This document shows, piece by piece, positions 58,243 through 64,000 of a DNA stretch of 64,000 nt. Source of the DNA: JAENVU01 sp038250905 (lineage in GTDB: Bacteria; Actinomycetota; Acidimicrobiia; IMCC26256; JAENVU01); the NCBI GenBank assembly GCA_038250905.1, contig JBBSBV010000019.1, forward strand, positions 1 to 64,000, written 5' to 3'. Positions within the stretch are counted from its first letter, which is position 1. Each line of letters begins with the position of its first letter. The notes beneath the pieces are model-generated. The model had not been told where the DNA came from. It made no database searches and was given only the letters and a program-made list of their open reading frames with translations. The position numbers and the translations under genes were made by a program.

Positions 58243-59136
58243 ATGAAGGTACGAGTCGGATACGGATTCGGCACCCAGCGCGGCTTCACCGCGGCCCACT
58301 TCGGCGCCATGGTGGACACCCTGGACGCGCTGCAGTTCGACTCGCTGTGGCTCTCCGAACGGATCACCGCCGACGCGCCGGACCCGATCGTCGGGCTGGC
58401 CGTGGCGGCCGGTCGCTCCGCCCGGTTGAAGCTCGGCACCAGCGTGCAGGTGCTCCCGGGCCGCAACCCCGCGTTGCTCGCCAAGGAACTCGCGACGCTC
58501 GACGTGCTGAGCGACGGGCGCTTCCTGCCCGCATTCGGGTTGGGCATCGCCCACCCGGCCGAGCAGCAGGCGTTCGGGATCGACCGCTTGGCCCGGGCCG
58601 CGTACTTCGAGGAAGCCCTCCCGTTGCTCCGGCGGTTCTGGACCGAGGACGCCGTCGACCATGACGGCGAGCGGTTCCACTACGAGGGGCTCAGGGTCCG
58701 CCCGCATCCCGTCCAACAACCGCCCGACATCTGGCTCGGCGGCCGCGCGCCGGTGGAGCTGCGCCGGGTCGGTCGCCTCGCCGACGGTTGGCTTGCGTCG
58801 TTCTCGATGCCAGCCGTTTGCGCGGCCGGGCGGACTGCGATCGAGGCGACGGCAGCCGAACACGGCCGGACGATCGATCCCGAACACTTCGGCGCGATGA
58901 TCCTGTACTCGCCCGGTCCCCTCCCCGAATCGGTGCGGCAACTCATCGCCACCCGTTCACCCGAGGTGGACCCGACCGATCTCGTTCCCGGCAGCCTCGA
59001 CGCACTCGAGCGTCGCATCGGCGAGTACGTCGCGGTCGGCTTCTCCAAGTTGGTGCTCGTGCCGTTGCACGAACCCTCCGACTGGCACGCCGAACTCGAG
59101 CCGATCGCCCGCCGCGTCCAGCCGCTCCAGACCTGA
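58243..59136 (+). CDS. LLM-class F420-dependent oxidoreductase
   Basis: A 297-residue luciferase-like barrel: VGYGFGTQRGFTAAHFGAMV, DSLWLSERITADAPDP, TSVQVLPGRNPALLAKELAT, LPAFGLGIAHPAEQQAFG and WLGGRAPVELRRVGRLADGW. The F420-binding type is inferred from this subfamily pattern. It follows the hydrolase with an SD (GGGAGAGG) before ATG 58243. Confidence 0.85.
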   Translation: MKVRVGYGFGTQRGFTAAHFGAMVDTLDALQFDSLWLSERITADAPDPIVGLAVAAGRSARLKLGTSVQVLPGRNPALLAKELATLDVLSDGRFLPAFGLGIAHPAEQQAFGIDRLARAAYFEEALPLLRRFWTEDAVDHDGERFHYEGLRVRPHPVQQPPDIWLGGRAPVELRRVGRLADGWLASFSMPAVCAAGRTAIEATAAEHGRTIDPEHFGAMILYSPGPLPESVRQLIATRSPEVDPTDLVPGSLDALERRIGEYVAVGFSKLVLVPLHEPSDWHAELEPIARRVQPLQT

Positions 59137-59148
59137 CCGGCGCGGGGA

Positions 59149-60039
59149 TCAGGGCGCCGCGGGTGTGACCGGCGGGTGGCCCGGGGTCTCGTCTTCACCG
59201 GTGACGAACGGTGATTGGGCGAGCCGGATGACCCCCAGCAGCATCACCACGACCGCGCCCACGACGACGGCGTACTGCAGGACACCGTGGGCCTTCAGAT
59301 GCTCCTCGAAGATGTACACACCGAGGATCGACGACAGGATCGGGTTGGTCACCGCCAGCGCCGGGAGCGACGCCGCGAGGTGCCCGGCGTTGAAGGCGCT
59401 CTGGTTGAGGATCAGGCCGGCGATCGAGAACACCGCGAGTGCGTACACCGGCCACCGCATGAAGAGCCCCGCGAAGCTGTGGTGGGCCAGGATGTCGACC
59501 ACCTGCTTGGTGAGGGCCGCGGTGCACGCGTAACACGCGCCGGTCGCGACCGCGAGGCCGAGCGCACGGTTGTGAGGTTGTGCTCCGCGCGTCACGATCA
59601 CCGCGAATGTACTGATCGACACGCAGAACCCGAAGCCGACGATCCATTCGAACCCGGTCGCGGTCCCCGACTTCCCGATGGGTTCACCCACGCCGAGGAA
59701 GACTGCGATCCCGGCCGCAACCGCGGCCGCGGCGAGCCACTCCGAACGTCCGGGCCGGGTCGTTCGACCGATCGCCGAGAGCGGCAGGGCGAAGAGCAGG
59801 CCGCTCACGAGCAGCGTCTGCACCATCACGATCGAACCGACCGACAGCGCAGCGGCCTCGAGGAAATACGCGCCGATGTCGAGCGCGATGCCGAAGAGCC
59901 ACATCGGATGGCGGGTCAACTCGATGATCAGGCTCGGGCGCAGCGCCATGTGGTCGGGCGCATTGGCCGCGACCTTGTGCTGGAACACCGACGCGACGGC
60001 ATAACACAGGCCCGCGCTCAGCGCGAAGATGAACGCCAC
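59149..60039 (-). CDS. DMT-superfamily (EamA-like) membrane transporter
   Basis: A 296-residue protein with about nine or ten helices: FIFALSAGLCYAVASVFQHK, GFGFCVSISTFAVIVTRG and ALAVTNPILSSILGVYIFEEHL, a late LGVIRLA helix, and a C-terminal acidic/Pro tail. The actinobacterial DMT form usually has unknown substrate. It follows the deacetylase gene by 3 bp, so one transcript is likely. Confidence 0.83.
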   Translation of the reverse strand: MAFIFALSAGLCYAVASVFQHKVAANAPDHMALRPSLIIELTRHPMWLFGIALDIGAYFLEAAALSVGSIVMVQTLLVSGLLFALPLSAIGRTTRPGRSEWLAAAAVAAGIAVFLGVGEPIGKSGTATGFEWIVGFGFCVSISTFAVIVTRGAQPHNRALGLAVATGACYACTAALTKQVVDILAHHSFAGLFMRWPVYALAVFSIAGLILNQSAFNAGHLAASLPALAVTNPILSSILGVYIFEEHLKAHGVLQYAVVVGAVVVMLLGVIRLAQSPFVTGEDETPGHPPVTPAAP

Positions 60040-60042
60040 GGG

Positions 60043-60798
60043 CTACGCAGCGCTGCGTTCGGGAATCACGATCCCGTGCTCTCCGACCGGGCCGACCTGG
60101 AGCGTTCGCGACCGCCAAACGCCGTCCAGTCGGGGCAACGCTCCCAGTGCGGAGTGCCAACAGTCGGGGGCCGACGTGCAGTCGGAATCGTGCAGGAGCA
60201 CCGTGCCGCCGTCGTCGTACCCCTGGAGCACGTCGGCGACGACCGAGTCGGCCGTCGCCTCCGCCCGCCAGTCCCGGCCCCACGCGGTCCACAACACGGG
60301 CCGGAGCCCGGCTCGGCGCGCGCCCCGTACCCCACCGAGGGACAGCGTCCCGTAGGGCGGGCGGAACCATTCGGGCACGACACCGGTGGCATCGGCCACT
60401 GCATCCCGGGCTCGGGCGATGTCGTCGGCCACGGTACGGGGCGCGAGCCGCAGCTGCGAGCGGTGGGTGTCGCCGTGGACGCCGATCTCGTGACCGGCCG
60501 CCGCCACCTCGGCCGCCAGACCCGGCGCGCGCCGCGCCATCTCACCGAGCATGAAGAACGTGGCGTGCAGGCCGAGCCCGTCGAGCACCTCGAGGAACTC
60601 CGGGGTGGAACCGGGATCGGGACCGTCGTCGAAGGTGAGCGCGACGTGACCGGGACGACCCACTCCCGCGAGGCCGGGCGAGATCCGCCGACCCACCGCC
60701 GAGAGCGCGATCAGCGACGGCGCCGAATGGGCGGCGACGCCCACTGCGGCGGTCGCCCCGATGGCCGCGCCCGCGACGAGTGCGACGTGGGTGTTCAT
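60043..60798 (-). CDS. Polysaccharide deacetylase (NodB-type), intact active site
   Basis: A 251-residue protein with an N-terminal hydrophobic stretch (ALVAGAAIGATAAVGVAA) and the carbohydrate esterase 4 fold. The catalytic and metal-binding series is complete: TFDDGPDPGS (D57, D58), the His pair HGDTH (H108, H112), and WFRPPYGTLSL. A late GGTVLLHDSDC supplies the last His. It probably removes N-acetyl groups from an envelope sugar polymer. The ATG overlaps the GT28 stop (ATGA). Confidence 0.9.
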   Translation of the reverse strand: MNTHVALVAGAAIGATAAVGVAAHSAPSLIALSAVGRRISPGLAGVGRPGHVALTFDDGPDPGSTPEFLEVLDGLGLHATFFMLGEMARRAPGLAAEVAAAGHEIGVHGDTHRSQLRLAPRTVADDIARARDAVADATGVVPEWFRPPYGTLSLGGVRGARRAGLRPVLWTAWGRDWRAEATADSVVADVLQGYDDGGTVLLHDSDCTSAPDCWHSALGALPRLDGVWRSRTLQVGPVGEHGIVIPERSAA

Positions 60799-62570
60799 CG
60801 CAGCGCCGACAGCGGCGAGGAGTGGAAGTTCTCCACCGCGATCTGGTGCTCGAGGTTGAGCAACGCGAGGCGGGTGTCGTTGGCCGTGCTGCCGCGCCCG
60901 TCGAGCACGTAGACCGCCCGGTCCCTCAGGTCCCGCGGCAGGTCGGTGGGACGGATGAGGTAATCGGGCCGCACCAGGCGCTGGCCGCGCCGGTGGGCGA
61001 AGATCTGGTCGAACGCGTCGAATCTCCGACCGGGCACGAACTCGCTGATCTTCGCGCCGGACACGGTCTGGGTGATGGCGTCGGTCGAGGCGACGACATC
61101 GGTCTCGGCGCGGAGCAGCCGGAACGGCCGCCCCTGGCCCCATCCACCGTTGCCGACGTCGATGTTGCGGTCGACGAGCGACTGCAGCGCGGCGCCGCTC
61201 GTGGAGTGCACCATCTCGCCGTCGATGATCGCGGTGGCGTGCATGCGGTCGAGCATGGACTGGATCGCAGGTTGCTCGACTTCGTCCTTCGTGAGCCGGA
61301 CCCCGAGGAATACCCGGTTGTGCGCCGAGCGCGGCGCTTCCGCCACCCCCACACCGAACGCGCCGATGCCCTGCGCGCCCAACGTGAGCAACCCGTACAT
61401 CGCCAACATCGAGAAGGTGAGCACGCGCATGCGATGGGGGAACTTCGGCATCTGGACCGGCTGGTCGACCCCGTCACGCCCGCGCCGGGTCGCCTCGGAG
61501 AGCACGTCGACCGTGGCGTCACCGGCGAAGAGGTCGTGGGCGCGTGCGATCTGTTCCTGCCGCTCGCGACTCGGTCGGCTGAGGACCGTGAGCGCGTCCC
61601 GGAGTTCGTCGATGTCGCGGGCGTACCGCGTGACGCCGAGTTCGGACATGCCCTCGGCGTTGTCCCGCCCGTGCCCCGCGATGGGGAGGAACGTGACGAC
61701 GGGCAGACCCACCGCGAACGCCTCGTTGGCGGTGAGGCCGCCGGCGTTCTCGACCATCACGTCGCTCGCCGCCATGAGGCCCGGCATGTCGTTCGTCCAT
61801 CCGAGGATCGAGCCGCGCCCGCGGGACTCGAGTTCCGCCTTCAGCTTCTCGTCCCTCGCGCACACCACGATCGGATGGAAGTCGCCGGCCACGCAGATCG
61901 CGTCGTAGGTGCCGATGATGTCGCCGACGCCCCACGAACCCGCGACGACGAGCACCGCGCGCTGGTCCTCGGTGAGGCCGAGAGCCGCCCGGGTGGCGGC
62001 GCGATCCGACTGCGGGATCTCCCGGAACCGCTCCGCGACGAGCGGACCGGGTGCGCGGGCATCCTCACCCCCGCGTTCACGAGCGGTGGCGGCCGCGAAC
62101 TCGCTGGTCGCGAGGTGGACGTCGACATGGGGGTGCACCCAGAGGGGGTGGACCGCGAAGTCGGTGAGGTAGGTCATCACCGGGATCTTCAGCCAGCGCT
62201 TCTTGCGCATGTTGCCGAGGACGAGTGACGACAGTGGATACGTGGAGACGACGACGTCGGCATCCATCTCGGTGATGGCCCGCCGGATGCGTTTGCCGGC
62301 GACGAACGTGTCGAGCCGGACGATGAAACTCCAGGTGGACGGCATCTTGTACCAGAACCGGTAGGTGAGTTCGTAGCTCCAGGGCGCGACCCGCAGCTGG
62401 ACCAGATAGCTCCACTTGATGAACCACCCGATGCCGAACGGGCAGCAGTGGAGGAAGTCGATGACGCGTACCGTGTGCCCCTGCGCCTCGAGCCGCTTCC
62501 GCAGCTCGTGCGCGGCCCCGTCGTGGCCCGCGCCCATGGACGCCGAAATGATCAGAATCCGCCGAGGCAT
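60795..62570 (-). CDS. GT28 (MGDG-synthase-like) glycosyltransferase fused to a degenerate deacetylase domain
   Basis: A 591-residue protein. Residues 1-375 are a GT28/MurG-like glycosyltransferase: ISASMGAGHDGAAHELRKRL, DADVVVSTYPLSS, VVVAGSWGVGDIIG, and the sugar-donor loop ENAGGLTANEAFAVGLPVV. A transmembrane helix (about 383-410) follows. Residues 418-570 are a NodB-like domain with LDRMHATAIIDGEMV in frame with the neighbour's LGLHATFFMLGEMA. Its catalytic residues are missing: TFDDG is VRLTKDE, HGDTH is GGWGQ. Such a fused and inactivated domain next to the active enzyme suggests pairing. Start ATG 62570 begins MPRRILIISAS. Confidence 0.85.
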   Translation of the reverse strand: MPRRILIISASMGAGHDGAAHELRKRLEAQGHTVRVIDFLHCCPFGIGWFIKWSYLVQLRVAPWSYELTYRFWYKMPSTWSFIVRLDTFVAGKRIRRAITEMDADVVVSTYPLSSLVLGNMRKKRWLKIPVMTYLTDFAVHPLWVHPHVDVHLATSEFAAATARERGGEDARAPGPLVAERFREIPQSDRAATRAALGLTEDQRAVLVVAGSWGVGDIIGTYDAICVAGDFHPIVVCARDEKLKAELESRGRGSILGWTNDMPGLMAASDVMVENAGGLTANEAFAVGLPVVTFLPIAGHGRDNAEGMSELGVTRYARDIDELRDALTVLSRPSRERQEQIARAHDLFAGDATVDVLSEATRRGRDGVDQPVQMPKFPHRMRVLTFSMLAMYGLLTLGAQGIGAFGVGVAEAPRSAHNRVFLGVRLTKDEVEQPAIQSMLDRMHATAIIDGEMVHSTSGAALQSLVDRNIDVGNGGWGQGRPFRLLRAETDVVASTDAITQTVSGAKISEFVPGRRFDAFDQIFAHRRGQRLVRPDYLIRPTDLPRDLRDRAVYVLDGRGSTANDTRLALLNLEHQIAVENFHSSPLSALR

Positions 62571-62657
62571 GCGGGATCGAGCGTACTGCCGGGTGGCCAC
62601 GGGCGCCGGGTATTCAGGGTCAGGAGTACGCCCGTAGGGGAAGTGTTGACCGTCCGG

Positions 62658-63674
62658 CTACCAACCGAGGGCGGCGCCGGCGATCATCCCGAGGATCAAC
62701 AGCCCGCCGGCCCTCCGGGTCAACAGGAACGAATGGGGCGCGAACCAGAGCGGCCAGACCGGGTTCGGCATCGGTGACTCGGCCGGCTTCGGCTCGCCGT
62801 ACACCTTCCACACCCGACCGAGCAGGGGGATCGAGGCGAACACCAGCAGCGTGGCGACCGGCAGGATCCGCGCGATCACCAGGCCGGCGACCAACGCGTA
62901 GAACGCGACGAACATCCCTCTTGTCACCTGCCGGGCCGGGCCGTCACCGAGAATGACGGGCAACGTGTGGGTCCCTGCCGGACCGTCCCACGGTGCCTTG
63001 TCGATGTGCTTGCCCATGAGGACCGTCGTGCAGAGCACCGCGTACGGGAGCGACGCGAGGAGCACCGCGCCCGGGATGGTCCCGGTGGCCGCGTAGTACA
63101 CGCCGCCGACCATGAGCGGTCCCCACACCGCGACGACCGTCGGCTCGCCGAGGCCGTGCTTCTTCAAGCGGATCGGCGGCGCGGTGTACGCGGCCGAGAG
63201 GAGGAACCCGCCGAGCGCGAACCCGATGATCGCGGGACCGCGTTCGGCGGTCAGGTAGATCATGATCGCGAGGCACATCACGTTGACGACGAGTGCGTAG
63301 ACCGCGAGGCGGCCGCGGCTGACCACACCCGAGATCACCGGGTGCGGCGAGTACAGGTTGCGGGGATAGTCCACGGTGTCGGTCCCGACCTCGAGGTCGA
63401 AGAGGTCGTTCATGATGTTGTTCGCCATGTGGGCGAGCACGATGCCGACCGCCGCGAACGCGAAGAGGGTCCAGTCGACGTTCGCGTCGCGGAAGACCGC
63501 GAGCAGACCACCGAGGCCCGCGGCGACGAGGGTCATCGGCAGGACGCCGGCTCGGGTCAGCCACAACCACTTCGAGACGGGGTCGAGGGTGCCCTTCGGC
63601 GGGTTGGTGGTGGCCAGTACGTACAGCCACTTCTTCGGCAGGCTCTGCTGCCGGCCAATCACGGCGTCAGTCAT
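62658..63674 (-). CDS. UbiA-family prenyltransferase (MenA-like)
   Basis: A 338-residue membrane enzyme of about eight helices with two Asp-rich motifs: NNIMNDLFDLEVGTD (about 85-99) and HIDKAPWDGPAGTHTLP (about 225). A C-terminal extension of about 60 residues has MPNPVWPLWFAPHSFLL and a last helix. It attaches a prenyl chain to an aromatic acid, with menaquinone or a related quinone being likely. The second UbiA copy of this window is the fusion at 43396-44712. Genes of quinone ring modification are not seen nearby. Confidence 0.85.
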   Translation of the reverse strand: MTDAVIGRQQSLPKKWLYVLATTNPPKGTLDPVSKWLWLTRAGVLPMTLVAAGLGGLLAVFRDANVDWTLFAFAAVGIVLAHMANNIMNDLFDLEVGTDTVDYPRNLYSPHPVISGVVSRGRLAVYALVVNVMCLAIMIYLTAERGPAIIGFALGGFLLSAAYTAPPIRLKKHGLGEPTVVAVWGPLMVGGVYYAATGTIPGAVLLASLPYAVLCTTVLMGKHIDKAPWDGPAGTHTLPVILGDGPARQVTRGMFVAFYALVAGLVIARILPVATLLVFASIPLLGRVWKVYGEPKPAESPMPNPVWPLWFAPHSFLLTRRAGGLLILGMIAGAALGW

Positions 63675-63721
63675 GGTCGGAGGCTATCCGTCACCCCGCC
63701 GACCGACCCACTTCCGACCAC

Positions 63722-64000
63722 TCACCCGCCGTAGTTCATGCGGGTGTCCTCCATCCTCAAGACGGGGGTGTCCTCGTCCCGGAGGAAGCCGGAGTCGACC
63801 ACCTCGCCGGCGAAGAAGGTGTGGTTGCCCACCTCCATCCGATCACGGACCGCACAGTCGAGGAAGGCGACCGACTGGGTGAGGATCGGTGCCCCCGTCG
63901 TGCCCTCGTGGAACGCGAAGCCGTTGAGGGTGCACGCCGCCAGGTCCACCTCGACCGGCTTGGTGAACTTCCGCACGATCGCCCGGTCCTCGCGGTCGAT
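63722..64000 (-). CDS. Flavin-reductase-like (split-barrel) protein, C-terminal part
   Basis: About 92 C-terminal residues are seen; the gene continues past the right edge. FAFHEGTTGAPILTQSVAFLDC, VGNHTFFAGEVVDSGFL and MEDTRMNYGG are the end of the flavin-reductase family (HpaC/ActVB fold), which reduces FMN for monooxygenases. The start is outside the window, so no length can be given. Confidence 0.75.
   Translation of the reverse strand: MDREDRAIVRKFTKPVEVDLAACTLNGFAFHEGTTGAPILTQSVAFLDCAVRDRMEVGNHTFFAGEVVDSGFLRDEDTPVLRMEDTRMNYGG

Noticed and set aside
59215..60912. Long plus-strand frame across the transporter and deacetylase genes
   Set aside because: It is opposite two well-supported genes and has no recognisable domains.
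1..64000. tRNA, rRNA, insertion sequences or prophage genes
   Set aside because: None was recognised on reading all intergenic stretches; the largest gene-free gaps are under 300 bp.

Overview
The window looks like a chromosome segment of a high-GC actinobacterium, most probably an Acidimicrobiia-type lineage. This is inferred from GC-rich codon use, dense overlapping operons, F420-type LLM oxidoreductases, a class E sortase, a DUF222/HNH fragment, a GGY-repeat secreted protein of a kind common in that class, and close counterparts of mycobacterial steroid-catabolism proteins. I see no rRNA, tRNA, CRISPR array, integrase or transposase.

Left part (1-29.2 kb). A truncated DUF222/HNH endonuclease gene (13E12 family) is followed by a cAMP-phosphodiesterase-like gene lying between two 58-bp direct repeats. 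The repeats are the 3' end of the neighbouring GNAT gene. Next comes a split set of steroid (C/D-ring, HIP) degradation genes. These are a two-subunit acyl-CoA dehydrogenase with fadA6 (3.3-6.6 kb), a fadD19-like synthetase with a lipid-transfer thiolase/DUF35 pair (8.7-12.1 kb), an echA20-ipdA-ipdB-ipdC operon divergent from an SDR (13.7-18 kb), and a fae-like gene with fadE30/ipdE1 and ipdF (26.3-28.7 kb). A 19-bp palindrome occurs at two of these promoters, which suggests one shared TetR-type regulator encoded outside the window. Between these blocks lie a PKD/GGY-repeat secreted protein, a GH10 xylanase, a copper amine oxidase, a Calx-beta surface protein and an OmpR-type two-component system.

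Middle (29.3-48 kb). The order is an F420-type oxidoreductase overlapping a tyrosine phosphatase, a sortase, an SDR, and then a TPP-riboswitch-controlled thiamine operon (pyrophosphokinase plus a three-gene ABC transporter). It continues with an M14 peptidase, a Gfo/Idh oxidoreductase, a DUF2550-like protein and a phytoene-dehydrogenase-like flavoprotein. Then come a GabT-like aminotransferase, a split-barrel flavoprotein followed by a split-barrel/UbiA fusion, a cupin, a Leu/Val dehydrogenase, a Rieske oxygenase and MsrB.

Right part (48.2-64 kb). A second two-component system is translationally coupled to ribB. It is followed by small regulatory and stress genes (TIGR03086, ArsR-SRPBCC, YhhN, BrkB), pdxH, a VOC protein, a CaiB CoA-transferase, an alpha/beta hydrolase, an LLM oxidoreductase and a DMT transporter. 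An envelope-type pair follows, in which a GT28 glycosyltransferase carrying a degenerate deacetylase domain overlaps an intact polysaccharide deacetylase. A second UbiA prenyltransferase and a truncated flavin-reductase-like gene close the window. Many neighbouring genes share ATGA or GTGA stop/start overlaps, so translational coupling is the rule here.
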